Source: Bacteroides intestinalis (GTDB lineage: Bacteria; Bacteroidota; Bacteroidia; Bacteroidales; Bacteroidaceae). From it: a stretch of DNA of 64,000 bases. Where the stretch lies: positions 416,052 through 480,051 of the forward strand of contig NZ_QRZF01000002.1 in assembly GCF_003464595.1 (NCBI RefSeq), read 5' to 3'. This document shows, piece by piece, positions 7,119 through 15,206 of the stretch (position 1 is its first letter; each line of letters begins with the position of its first letter). The translations under genes were made by a program, and so were the position numbers. The notes beneath the pieces are model-generated. The model saw only the letters and a list, made by a program, of their open reading frames with translations. It did not search any database and was not told where the DNA came from.

Positions 7119-7503
7119 CAGCTTGCTTGTTGTGGAAATATTCATTAGAGTCCGCCGGAGCCTCATTCCGATTGGAATCGCCATATTTCCTTATGACGGA
7201 AGCGACGGTGATTCGGTAATTTTCAAAAAGCCTTTCACGTCCTTCCGATTGGCTCGTACGGTGGTGAAGTTCATTACGCCACTTTTCAACGGCTCCTTCG
7301 TTCTCCCATACATTCAGCGACAACAGTTTTCCTTCTTCATTCAGACTACTGAACCGTTCGGAACGAATAAAACCTTTTGCATCCGAAAGCAATAGTTTTA
7401 ATTGGGCGGCAAGTTCGAGATAGCGCACTTTACCCTCTGCCGTTGGCGTTACTTCAAAAAGAACGACCACTTTTCCGTTGCTGTTTTCTGTATTCTTTAT
7501 CAT
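7105..7503 (-). CDS. ABM-domain protein (antibiotic biosynthesis monooxygenase family)
   Basis: A 132-residue protein with one ferredoxin-like ABM domain: VVLFEVTPTAEGKVRYLELA, FIRSERFSSLNEEGKLLSLN and WENEGAVEKWRNELHHRTSQ are the usual strands and helix of this fold. Family members include small cofactor-free monooxygenases and stress-linked proteins of unknown substrate. It lies 31 bp after the GntR gene and overlaps the AlkA-like gene by 14 bp, so it belongs to the same transcript. The substrate is unknown. Confidence 0.75.
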   Translation of the reverse strand: MIKNTENSNGKVVVLFEVTPTAEGKVRYLELAAQLKLLLSDAKGFIRSERFSSLNEEGKLLSLNVWENEGAVEKWRNELHHRTSQSEGRERLFENYRITVASVIRKYGDSNRNEAPADSNEYFHNKQADDRP

Positions 7504-7534
7504 TTGATTGTCATATTTCTAGTTATTTTTCGTC

Positions 7535-8206
7535 CTATGGCTCTTCTACAATCCGTGTTGCCATCTTCCGGGCGTTCTTCAAATCGCCTGCAATGATGTA
7601 TCTTAACAACTTCTCGTGAGAAGATTGTGAATTTATGAAGCAATCCGTACCATCGTAAATACGATTGAACTCCGAAAGCAAATGCAGGGAAGCGGAACGG
7701 TAAATGTCTGCCAATATTCGATTGTGGGTCGCATCGGCAATTGCAATATGGAAATTCATGTCGGCTTCGATACATTCTTTCAACAAACCGTCTTTCGCAT
7801 TTGCCTTTCTTGCTTCAAGGGAGGACTGCATTCGCTCTATATCTTTTTCTGTTCTTCTTGCCACGGCTTTCTCCACGATTGCAATATCCAATATTTTCCT
7901 CACCTCATCGAGTTCCGTCCGGTCGGCGATACTCATATTTATACTGCCTCCGTTCGCATCGGATGCTTCGGCGACAAATGTTCCCGCCCCTTGCCGGACT
8001 TGGACAACACCCATATTTACCAATAATTTTACCGCTTCACGGATACTCGACCTTCCGACTTTGAAAGTTTTCATCAACTCCGGTTCGGTCGGAAGTTTAT
8101 CCCCGATTGTATAAACTCCTTCCGCAATCTGTTGTCTTAACTGCTCGGCTACCATATCTGCCAAAGATTTCTTCTGTATAATCATACTATTTATTTCTAC
8201 TTTCAT
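7535..8206 (-). CDS. FadR-subfamily GntR transcriptional regulator
   Basis: A 223-residue repressor-type regulator. The N-terminal winged helix (about 10-75) has LPTEPELMKTFKVGRSSIRE and the wing VQVRQGAGTFV. The C-terminal all-helical FCD ligand domain (about 95-220) has the ECIEADMNFHIAIADATHN and SSHEKLLRYIIAGDLKNA segments with the metal-binding Asp/His pattern. It heads the operon ABM-AlkA-Ada/MGMT, so it probably controls those genes and itself. A perfect 13-bp palindrome is found just upstream of the start. The inducer is unknown. An internal ATG at 8185 is a possible alternative start. Confidence 0.85.
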   Translation of the reverse strand: MKVEINSMIIQKKSLADMVAEQLRQQIAEGVYTIGDKLPTEPELMKTFKVGRSSIREAVKLLVNMGVVQVRQGAGTFVAEASDANGGSINMSIADRTELDEVRKILDIAIVEKAVARRTEKDIERMQSSLEARKANAKDGLLKECIEADMNFHIAIADATHNRILADIYRSASLHLLSEFNRIYDGTDCFINSQSSHEKLLRYIIAGDLKNARKMATRIVEEP

Positions 8207-8213
8207 TCATCAT

Positions 8214-8226
8214 ATCATCAGATGAT
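8214..8226. promoter_or_regulatory. Palindromic operator candidate for the GntR regulator
   Basis: ATCATC-A-GATGAT is a perfect 13-bp palindrome 8 bp upstream of the GntR start codon, where a repressor could block translation initiation or transcription. FadR-type regulators bind short palindromes of this size; the match to this protein is inferred from position only. Confidence 0.4.
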
Positions 8227-8499
8227 TTACAAAAGTATGTATTTTTGTCTGACAGATAAAATATTTGGTGATAATATTTTGAGATATTGATGTTTTATAC
8301 CGCAAGAGAGTAGAGACGGATGAAAATCTGTTTTCTTTTCGTCTCTACATAAGCGCAACATTTATTCTCCCAATAAGCCACAAAGGAAGAGCTGAGGAAT
8401 GATACTATAAATCTGAATAATGGAGTGAAAGACTGTTTTGTTCTTTAAACAATCTTTCACATCCTATTTTGGTAATAATCCACTAAAGAAATAATATCA
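8227..8499. other. Intergenic region between GntR and the SUMF1-like gene
   Basis: It should carry the promoter for the GntR operon. A hairpin GTGAAAGA...TCTTTCAC (about 8425-8460) lies downstream of the SUMF1-like gene and may act in mRNA 3'-end formation, although no strong T-run follows on the minus strand. I see no gene here. Confidence 0.4.
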
Positions 8500-9414
8500 T
8501 CATTTATTATTCAATGGAATAACAAGAGCCAGCCGGAACCCGATACTTTCATCGGTCACTTCCTCATAGTAGGCGTAGCGATAAGTGCAGGTGTAACGAA
8601 AAGCATCGTCGTACCAAAATGAGCCGCCACGTTTGATAACCTGCCGTGACGAATTGATATTGGTGAGGTTGCACGGATCGGTCTGCGGCTCGGTGGTATA
8701 AGGTGCGAAATAGTCCGCTACCCATTCATACACATTGCCCGACATATCGTAGATACCCAACTCGTTCGGTCGTTTCTGCTTTACGGGATGGCTTTCCCTG
8801 CCGTCGTTCAAGTTCCAGCCGACCTCGCTCAACGTATTGCTTCCGGCGTATGTATAACCTTTGCTTTTGTTACCGCCTTTTGCGGCAAACTCCCATTGTG
8901 CTTCGGTGGGCATCCTGAACTCCCATGCTTGTGGCATTCCTGCCTTGTGCATTAGGACTGTAAGCCGTTCTACAAATTCATGGCAGATTTTCCAAGTCAC
9001 GTTCTCCACGGGATAGCTGTCGCCACGATTGCTTCGGCTCGGATTGTTGCCCATTACAGCTTGCCATAGCGGTTGCGTTACTTCGGTTTCGCCTATCCAA
9101 AAGGTGGATAATGTTACTTGGTGTTCCAGTTTCTCGTTCGGCTGGCGGTTGTTATGTCCCATCGTAAACGAGCCACCTTCAACCGTTACCATTTTGAACT
9201 CCACACCGTTCAACGTGAAACGGATACCATCGGTTTCCTCGATATAGCCGCCTGATGTATTATCCGAGTTTTGGTCTTGATGTTGATTTTTATTTTCTTC
9301 CATTTGCTCCAAATCGTTATTATGATTATCACTACAAGAGGTACAAGCCATAGCAGTGAACGGCGTAAGTACTGAAAGGTACAAGTACAAAGCCCATTTT
9401 GTTATTCTGTTCAT
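8500..9414 (-). CDS. SUMF1/FGE-domain lipoprotein
   Basis: A 304-residue protein with a signal sequence ending near MACTSC (lipobox-like), a charged Asn/Gln-rich linker (about 30-55) and a formylglycine-generating-enzyme-like domain (about 65-300). Typical blocks are VEGGSFTMGHNNRQPNEKLEH, FWIGETEVTQPLWQAVMG, RMPTEAQWEFAAKGG, GIYDMSGNVYEWVADYF and a C-terminal SIGFRLAL. No sulfatase lies nearby and I do not see the Cys pair needed for formylglycine formation, so it more likely plays a binding or structural role like many Bacteroides SUMF1 lipoproteins. It begins 17 bp after the aldo/keto reductase and is the last gene of that operon. Confidence 0.8.
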   Translation of the reverse strand: MNRITKWALYLYLSVLTPFTAMACTSCSDNHNNDLEQMEENKNQHQDQNSDNTSGGYIEETDGIRFTLNGVEFKMVTVEGGSFTMGHNNRQPNEKLEHQVTLSTFWIGETEVTQPLWQAVMGNNPSRSNRGDSYPVENVTWKICHEFVERLTVLMHKAGMPQAWEFRMPTEAQWEFAAKGGNKSKGYTYAGSNTLSEVGWNLNDGRESHPVKQKRPNELGIYDMSGNVYEWVADYFAPYTTEPQTDPCNLTNINSSRQVIKRGGSFWYDDAFRYTCTYRYAYYEEVTDESIGFRLALVIPLNNK

Positions 9415-9431
9415 ATATGCTGACTTTATAT

Positions 9432-10346
9432 TTATTCGTTGAAAAAATCTCTCGGCGCACAGTTCCCCTCTTTGTCCATCTTACCCCCATATACGGGAAA
9501 GAGGCTTGCATCACCGTAATTTTTGATACGTTCCGCATTTTTCAGTGTTTCCATATCTTGTGCGGAAATCTCGAAATTCACATCCGCATTTGATTCCATG
9601 TGTTTGGGATTCGCAGTTTTAGGCAAAGGAAGCATATTCAGTTGCAGGCAGTACCGGATGCAAAGTTGGGTGACACTTACACCATATTGTTTTGCCATAT
9701 CCTGCACAAGTGTATTCTTCATCATCTCACCGTGTCCCATAGGCGAATAGGCTTCTACGAGAATATCGTGCTTGTGACAGTAGTCGATAAGGGGAAAGGG
9801 TGTATTGCTGACGTGTGCCAAAATCTGGTTCACCATAGGTTTCACATCACCGTTTTGCATCAGGTTCTCTATATCGACCTGCTGGAAATTGCTTACACCG
9901 ATAGCCCGCAACCGACCTGCCTTGTATGCTTTTTCCATTGCGCACCATGCGGCGAGATTGCCTTCAAAATAGTGGTCGTCCTCACGGAAATTCGTCCACG
10001 GCTGCGGTGCATGGATAATCATCAGGTCGATGTAGTCGAGCCCCAACCGTTCGAGCGAGCCTTCGATAGCGGCTTGTGTACCGTCGTAATCTTTGATAAA
10101 CGCATCGAGTTTGGTCGTAACGAAAATCTCTTCCCGTTTCAGTCCGCAGGTACGGATGCCCTCGCCCACGCCACGCTCATTGCCGTAGCCTTGCGCCGTG
10201 TCAAGGTGGCGGTAACCGATTTCTACAGCTTTCCTTACGGCTTCTGCCGCCTTGTTATCGTCAATCATCCATGTCCCAAGTCCGAGTTTGGGTATTTTCA
10301 CCCCGTTGGAGAGCATAAAGTTCTCCGATAAAATTTTGTTGTCCAT
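9432..10346 (-). CDS. Aldo/keto reductase
   Basis: A 304-residue NADPH-dependent oxidoreductase with a TIM-barrel fold. It shows LGLGTWMIDDNKAAEAVRKA, the RHLDTAQGYGNERGVGEGI block with catalytic Asp and Tyr, FVTTKLD with catalytic Lys, DLMIIHAPQPW with catalytic His, and RAIGVSNFQ. All four catalytic positions are present and the length is normal. It has no signal peptide. It lies 8 bp after the alcohol dehydrogenase gene and 17 bp before the SUMF1-like gene. Together with the dehydrogenase it suggests handling of an aldehyde or ketone substrate, which is not identified. Confidence 0.9.
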   Translation of the reverse strand: MDNKILSENFMLSNGVKIPKLGLGTWMIDDNKAAEAVRKAVEIGYRHLDTAQGYGNERGVGEGIRTCGLKREEIFVTTKLDAFIKDYDGTQAAIEGSLERLGLDYIDLMIIHAPQPWTNFREDDHYFEGNLAAWCAMEKAYKAGRLRAIGVSNFQQVDIENLMQNGDVKPMVNQILAHVSNTPFPLIDYCHKHDILVEAYSPMGHGEMMKNTLVQDMAKQYGVSVTQLCIRYCLQLNMLPLPKTANPKHMESNADVNFEISAQDMETLKNAERIKNYGDASLFPVYGGKMDKEGNCAPRDFFNE

Positions 10347-10354
10347 ATTCTATA

Positions 10355-11497
10355 TCATTTTTTCATTGTACTCATGTCTATTACATAGCGGAATTTCACC
10401 TTTCCGTCAAGCACATTCCTATATGCCTCGTCTATGGCGGTAGCATCGGCGGGAATAATTTCTACTTCGGGGTAGATATCATGTGCTACGGAGTAATCGA
10501 GCATTTCCTGCGTCTCTTTTATGCCGCCGATAAGCGAACCGTAAACCTTACGTTGGGCAGCACCCGATAGAATCAAATCAACCGTTTTGACGGTGGTGTT
10601 GGTGGGCAACCCGACAATAGCCATCTCACCCTTTCCGTATTTCAACATGCGGATATACTCTATCGGCTGATAATCCACCGGAACGGTGCTTATGATAAAA
10701 TCGAAAGTATTGGACAGACCTTTCATTTCGTCCGGTTTGTTCACGTTTACATACCGCTTTGCTCCCATACGCAATGCGTCGGTACGCTTGTCATCGGTTA
10801 TGTCGAACACGGTCACGTCTGCGCCAAGGTCGTTGAGATACTGCACCGCCATGTGTCCGAGTCCGCCGAAACCCACAACCGCCGTATGGTCGCCGCGCTG
10901 CACATTGCTTAATTTTATGGGTGACCATGTCGTAACCCCTGCGCAAAGCAACGGAGCGACACGCTTCATGTCGGCGTTCTTGGGAATGGAAATGGCGAAA
11001 CGCTCGCTCACCACGATATTGTCGGAGTAACCGCCTTGTGAAAGTTCTCCATCGTGATATGTATCGGGACAATTATAGGTAAACGTGGTGGCATTCTCGC
11101 AAAACTGTTCTTTATCCATATCGCAGAACGTGCAATGCCCGCATGAATTGACCATGCACCCGACACCGGCATAATCACCCACCTTGAATTTAGTCACGTT
11201 CTTACCGACTGCGATAACTTCTCCCGCCATCTCATGACCGAGCACACACGGCTCGCTACCGAGCGTCTTGATATCGTCAGCCGTATGCAGGTCGCTATGG
11301 CATATTCCGGCATACATAATCTTAATTTGGACATCATTGTCACCGATGGGGTGGCGGGAAAACGCATAATCGTGGAAATGCCCGTCCTCTGCATGAAAGG
11401 CAAACCCTTTTGCCAGAATACGGTCACTCTGTTGTGCCCGACTTGTTATTGCCAACAACAGTCCGGCAACCAATAATAGATTTCTTCTTGTATTCAT
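10355..11497 (-). CDS. Zinc-dependent alcohol dehydrogenase with N-terminal signal peptide
   Basis: A 380-residue medium-chain dehydrogenase of the cinnamyl-alcohol/YahK type. It shows the catalytic zinc motif AGICHSDLH, GHEMAGEV, the structural zinc cluster SCGHCTFCDMDKEQFC, the Rossmann motif VVGFGGLGHMAVQ, and substrate-side GVTTWSPIK. The first 23 residues (MNTRRNLLLVAGLLLAITSRAQ) look like a cleavable signal peptide, which is odd for an NAD(P)H enzyme because those cofactors are cytoplasmic. The ATG at 11497 has AACGGA at suitable distance; 11503 is the alternative. A minus-strand TAATTTTG box (11524-11531) supplies the -7 element. It is the first gene of the three-gene operon facing the AraC gene. 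Confidence 0.9.
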   Translation of the reverse strand: MNTRRNLLLVAGLLLAITSRAQQSDRILAKGFAFHAEDGHFHDYAFSRHPIGDNDVQIKIMYAGICHSDLHTADDIKTLGSEPCVLGHEMAGEVIAVGKNVTKFKVGDYAGVGCMVNSCGHCTFCDMDKEQFCENATTFTYNCPDTYHDGELSQGGYSDNIVVSERFAISIPKNADMKRVAPLLCAGVTTWSPIKLSNVQRGDHTAVVGFGGLGHMAVQYLNDLGADVTVFDITDDKRTDALRMGAKRYVNVNKPDEMKGLSNTFDFIISTVPVDYQPIEYIRMLKYGKGEMAIVGLPTNTTVKTVDLILSGAAQRKVYGSLIGGIKETQEMLDYSVAHDIYPEVEIIPADATAIDEAYRNVLDGKVKFRYVIDMSTMKK

Positions 11498-11523
11498 AAT
11501 CATTCCGTTTTTAATTTCTGTTG

Positions 11524-11531
11524 CAAAATTA
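11524..11531 (-). promoter_or_regulatory. -7 promoter box for the dehydrogenase operon
   Basis: Read on the minus strand, TAATTTTG matches TAnnTTTG about 27 bp upstream of the dehydrogenase start. No clear -33 box accompanies it, as expected if the divergent AraC protein activates the promoter. Confidence 0.5.
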
Positions 11532-11639
11532 GGGAGGTTGCTTCTTACGACTTATACCCGAATAAGGGCAGATATTACCATTTTCACTTTTTAGTTCTAC
11601 AAATGCAAGAAAATAGAAATCAGCTTTATATAGAATTGC

Positions 11640-11647
11640 TACATTTG
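11640..11647 (+). promoter_or_regulatory. -7 promoter box for the AraC regulator
   Basis: TACATTTG fits the TAnnTTTG consensus 19 bp before the AraC start. It sits back-to-back with the dehydrogenase promoter in a 160-bp divergent intergenic region. Confidence 0.5.
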
Positions 11648-11666
11648 CAATGAAACTCTGATTTGA

Positions 11667-12563
11667 ATGCTTATGGATATAATAAAATTAGATACGATTG
11701 AAACGTATTGCAAGACTTTTGACTTTCGGCTTACTCATCCGTTGGTTGCTGTGGTGGAGTGTAATGAACCGGAGAAACTAAAACCTTATATGATGAACTG
11801 GGGCTTCTATGCCCTATTTCTAAAAGATATGGCAAGTTGTACCATCACGTATGGCAAGACGCATTATGACCACGGAGACAAAAGCATTATAGCTTTTGCT
11901 CCGGGGCAGGTTTGTGCTTTTGAGGCGATTCCGGGTAAAGACCCGAAATTCGTAGGTGTGCTGTTTCATCCCGATTTCATTCACGGAACATCTTTGGGAC
12001 AAAAGATTATGAATTATTCGTTTTTTGCTTATTCGTCAAATGAAGCACTACACTTGTCTCCATCGGAATTTCAAGTAATCAAACACTTGATAGCTATTAT
12101 ACAAACAGAGCTTTCCACTGAAATAGACAGCTATACTCACAATCTTCTATGTGACAATATCCAGTTGTTATTGGACTATTGCGTGCGGTTTTATGACCGT
12201 CAGTTTACGGAACGAAAAGAATTGAACAAAGATATACTTATTCGTTTTGAGAACTTGTTGAATGACTATCTGATAAATGGTAAGGCTGAAAAGCAAGGGA
12301 TACCGACAGTGAACTATTTTGCCGACCAAATATGTTTATCTCCTAATTATTTCGGTGACCTTGTAAAACGGGAAACGGGTAAATCCGTAAAGGAGTATTT
12401 GCAACAGAAGCTTTTAGATGTTGCGAAGGAACAACTTTTAGACCCACAGAAAAGTATTACACAAGTAAGTAATCTGCTCGGCTATCAATATCCACAGCAT
12501 TTTATCCGGTTCTTCAAACGTATGACGGGGAACACACCCAATGAATTTCGATTGGGTATCTAA
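11667..12563 (+). CDS. AraC-family transcriptional regulator
   Basis: A 298-residue regulator with an N-terminal cupin-like sensing region (about 15-150, for example FAPGQVCAFEAIPGKDPKFV) and a C-terminal double helix-turn-helix (about 195-297). The DNA-binding part shows NYFADQICLSPNYFGDLVKRE, VKEYLQQKLLDVAKEQLLDP, and SITQVSNLLGYQYPQHFIRFFKRMTGNTPNEFR, which is a clear AraC signature. It is divergently transcribed from the dehydrogenase-reductase-SUMF1 operon and most likely controls it in response to a small molecule. A second ATG at 11673 is an equally good start. Confidence 0.9.
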   Translation: MLMDIIKLDTIETYCKTFDFRLTHPLVAVVECNEPEKLKPYMMNWGFYALFLKDMASCTITYGKTHYDHGDKSIIAFAPGQVCAFEAIPGKDPKFVGVLFHPDFIHGTSLGQKIMNYSFFAYSSNEALHLSPSEFQVIKHLIAIIQTELSTEIDSYTHNLLCDNIQLLLDYCVRFYDRQFTERKELNKDILIRFENLLNDYLINGKAEKQGIPTVNYFADQICLSPNYFGDLVKRETGKSVKEYLQQKLLDVAKEQLLDPQKSITQVSNLLGYQYPQHFIRFFKRMTGNTPNEFRLGI

Positions 12564-13055
12564 GTGTCTCTAATAAGATTAGTCTTTACATATTCTTTAT
12601 TTAGAATCGAGAAGTCACCTATTACGTTAATGACATAGTCCGTGAATGGGGACGAATGATTTTCTTTTTTTCGCGAGCAGCCTTTGTAAAATAGCCGCCG
12701 ATAGTTCGTACTTTCGGAAAAAGATATTATATTTGCCCTTGAAAGAGTTATTTGACAGTATAGCAACGCAAAATGCTGAAATTCGCACGGTTGCTAAATC
12801 GTTACCTCTATTTCTCAAATAATCCGCTAAAAGTTTATTCTTCAATCGGTTAAGTCAAACCGATAAAAATCTAAAATAAAAAATACGAGACTCTAACTTG
12901 AATCCCGTATTTCCATTTACACAAAATATTTTATAGTGCCTAAAAGTTCTGAAATGATTTCGGTGGATTTTCTGATGGGAGGCCGCAAACTTTATGAGGA
13001 ATGTGATATTCTCTCTTAATTTACGCTTCCTGCTTGTCACGAATTTGAAGCTACT
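12564..13055. other. Intergenic region with a small open frame and hairpin
   Basis: Roughly 490 bp between the AraC gene and the leftward wHTH gene. It holds one plausible short frame (annotated separately) and an imperfect hairpin AAATACG...CGTATTT near 12,887-12,920. Minus-strand open stretches here lack family features, and no nucleotidyltransferase-like partner for the wHTH gene is present. Confidence 0.45.
12646..12822 (+). CDS. Short hypothetical open frame (58 aa)
   Basis: ATG at 12646 opens 58 codons ending LPLFLK and a stop at 12822. The second half (LKELFDSIATQNAEIRTVAK) has the look of a regular amphipathic helix. It may be a small gene or the 3' end of a lost one. No ribosome-binding site is obvious and I do not recognise a family. 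Confidence 0.25.
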   Translation: MGTNDFLFFASSLCKIAADSSYFRKKILYLPLKELFDSIATQNAEIRTVAKSLPLFLK

Positions 13056-13994
13056 TTACTGTAATTCAGCAAGCATCATTTCTATCTTATCACTCATATC
13101 TTCCTTATCTCTAATCGAGAGATAACGTGATAACTTATCCACATGTTTCTTTAATCTGGCCAAGTCCATAGGATTGTATTTCCAAATCTCAATTTTAAAT
13201 CGACCAGTGTCAGAAACTGTGATATCTTTCAAATCGTCTTTGCATAGAGCATAACTGTTTACTTCTATAGGTTCAACTTCACTACCATCAGATATGACAG
13301 TTGACAAAGCTTTTGATGGAATAGTATTAGTATAGACGACCTTTTCTACCGGTGTTGTCAGATATATTATGCTGGCTTCCCATAAGTCACGGCCTTGTTT
13401 TGCAAACTGCAATCTCTTCTTTTTACCTTTCGAAGGTACCGTCAGGTTCTTACTTTGCAGCCATCGAATGGCTCTGTTGGCTGTAGAGTAGGAGACATTG
13501 AAAATATCAATAATTTCATTTATAGTATGACAAAGTATTTCAACTTCTATATTGTATAGAATCAGACACTGTGCGAGCGGCGGAATATCTTCCTTGATAT
13601 CTTTGTTTGGCTTAGGCATCTTTCTCAAATCGAGCAACAATGACGGAGCAAACATCTGTTTACCTATGATGATGAAATTAATCCGCTGAATAATCAGCCT
13701 TTGGATATTATAGGATGGCATATCATCTAACACTACAATACTGGGCATTCCCAATTTGCTGGCAAAGAGCTGCATATGGCTCTGTAGCTTTGCTGGTGTT
13801 AACGAATCAGTCTCTTTGGGAAAACAAAGCACGACATTAACACCGAAAAGTGTTGTTGCCGTGCATTCGTATTTAGCCATTAAAATAGCTGGAATCTGTT
13901 TGTATGATGCCGAAGACAACTTGGAACAGCTGATTTTCTCATTTAGGAACGATGAAATGTACTTTTTGAGGGTCTGTATTTTTGATTGTAACAT
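13056..13994 (-). CDS. Winged-helix regulator resembling AbiEi-type antitoxins, without a toxin partner
   Basis: A 312-residue protein. The N-terminal half (about 30-120) has the pattern seen in a family of AbiEi-like/MarR-annotated regulators: MPSIVVLDDMPSYNIQRLIIQ, then INFIIIGKQMFAPSLLLDLR. A winged helix follows (about 150-205: TINEIIDIFNVSYSTANRAIR, then WLQSKNLTV). The C-terminus (KIEIWKYNPMDLARLKKHVD, then KLSRYLSIRDKEDMSDKIEMMLAEL) also matches that layout. Relatives are usually paired with a nucleotidyltransferase toxin, but none lies downstream here. It is the last gene of a minus-strand group after the recombinase (gap about 120 bp). Family assignment is from memory of the motif pattern and only moderately sure. 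Confidence 0.5.
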   Translation of the reverse strand: MLQSKIQTLKKYISSFLNEKISCSKLSSASYKQIPAILMAKYECTATTLFGVNVVLCFPKETDSLTPAKLQSHMQLFASKLGMPSIVVLDDMPSYNIQRLIIQRINFIIIGKQMFAPSLLLDLRKMPKPNKDIKEDIPPLAQCLILYNIEVEILCHTINEIIDIFNVSYSTANRAIRWLQSKNLTVPSKGKKKRLQFAKQGRDLWEASIIYLTTPVEKVVYTNTIPSKALSTVISDGSEVEPIEVNSYALCKDDLKDITVSDTGRFKIEIWKYNPMDLARLKKHVDKLSRYLSIRDKEDMSDKIEMMLAELQ

Positions 13995-14114
13995 AACTTC
14001 AGTTTTTACTTAAGATTGTTTGCAAAAGTAATGGCAATTTGTTGAAATACAGACAGTGGATTCATCTAATGCTCCTTCTTTAACGATATTTGACTGGTTT
14101 AGCTTAACAATTCG

Positions 14115-15206
14115 CTATTTTAATAACTGAATGGCCTCGTTAACCTGTTGGTTGGTGACTTTCGCGTAAATTTGTGTGCTGGATACTTGCTTGTGAGCCA
14201 ACAGTTTCGAAATGGTATAGATTTCGACACCTTTTTCCTGAAGCAACATGGCGAATGTGTGCCTGAAACAATGGAAAGTAATATGCTTGGTGATTCCTGC
14301 CGAGTCCAGCCATTTTTGTACATGCAGATTCAGTATGCTTATCGTCAAAGATTGAAATACTATCCCTTCTTCTTTTCTTTTACCCAGAACATCCAATGCC
14401 GGTTTTGATAAAGGTAATTGGATTAAAACACCTGTCTTACTACACTGTATCTCTATGAATGTCTTGTGCGACCTCTTTACAATGTTTTCCCATCGTAAGG
14501 CAAGAATGTCACTCCGCCGCAATCCTGTAAAGATGCTGAAAAGGCAAGCTTTAGGTAGTTCCGGATATGGCGAATAAGGTGTCTGGCGGAGAATATTTAC
14601 TTCATCATTGGATAAATACTCTTTGAGGGTATCATGATTCCACACAATGGGTTTTATTATTTCAGTATAATCATGGCTGATTATTTTGTCTTCATAGGCC
14701 AATCTTACCATTTTCAGGAATACGTTGAAGTATGCACTTGCAGTATTGTGTGATATCTTTTTTGAGCTGGTTAGGTGCTTGTCTCTAAGGATATACGTCC
14801 TGTACTTTTCGCAAAGGCTGACACTAAGGTCTCTGAAAGAGCACTTCTTCTCACAGAACTCTTCAAAATGGAGTCGTGCACAAATATATTTCTGACTGTG
14901 ATAGTCTCCGTTTTCATGAAAATACTCAAGAAAGTCTCCATCCAGATTGTCTTTTGCCAGAAAACTGAAATCCCTTCGTACCAACTGAATGTAACGTTCG
15001 CACTTGATGTTTTCTGCTACTTCTTCAACCGTTTGGTTGTATTTCTTTTGGGCAGTATTGGCAGGATTAACATAAAGATCCAAATTCAGAAATTCATATT
15101 TGATTTCTTTCCCCCTTACATCTTTGATGGGTGGATTGAACTGAAGATAAATGGACTTTTTCTTGCCGTCTGTCTTTATTTTATAACGTAATGTAACCCT
15201 ATACAT
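14115..15206 (-). CDS. Second tyrosine recombinase/integrase
   Basis: A 363-residue tyrosine recombinase. The N-terminal arm region (about 1-80) is followed by a core-binding domain and a catalytic domain from about 190. Active-site parts are FTGLRRSDILALRW (Arg I), HCFRHTFAMLLQEKG (HxxR) and LLAHKQVSSTQIYAKVT (second His and nucleophilic Tyr), all intact. I prefer ATG 15206, preceded by GGAGGGAAAGCC and overlapping the upstream gene by 8 bp; a longer frame starts at 15239. The overlap with the multi-HTH gene suggests one transcript and a recombinase-plus-accessory-factor pair. It could be the integrase of a small island next to mnmE or a DNA-inversion enzyme; no flanking direct or inverted repeats were found. 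Confidence 0.85.
   Translation of the reverse strand: MYRVTLRYKIKTDGKKKSIYLQFNPPIKDVRGKEIKYEFLNLDLYVNPANTAQKKYNQTVEEVAENIKCERYIQLVRRDFSFLAKDNLDGDFLEYFHENGDYHSQKYICARLHFEEFCEKKCSFRDLSVSLCEKYRTYILRDKHLTSSKKISHNTASAYFNVFLKMVRLAYEDKIISHDYTEIIKPIVWNHDTLKEYLSNDEVNILRQTPYSPYPELPKACLFSIFTGLRRSDILALRWENIVKRSHKTFIEIQCSKTGVLIQLPLSKPALDVLGKRKEEGIVFQSLTISILNLHVQKWLDSAGITKHITFHCFRHTFAMLLQEKGVEIYTISKLLAHKQVSSTQIYAKVTNQQVNEAIQLLK

Noticed and set aside
7500..8114. Frames opposite to and overlapping the GntR gene
   Set aside because: Low-complexity, Ser/Phe-rich antisense translations; the GntR gene has full family motifs in this interval.
12560..12845. Minus-strand short frames downstream of the wHTH gene as a toxin partner
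   Set aside because: No nucleotidyltransferase motifs, no ribosome-binding sites, and they overlap the end of the AraC gene or each other.
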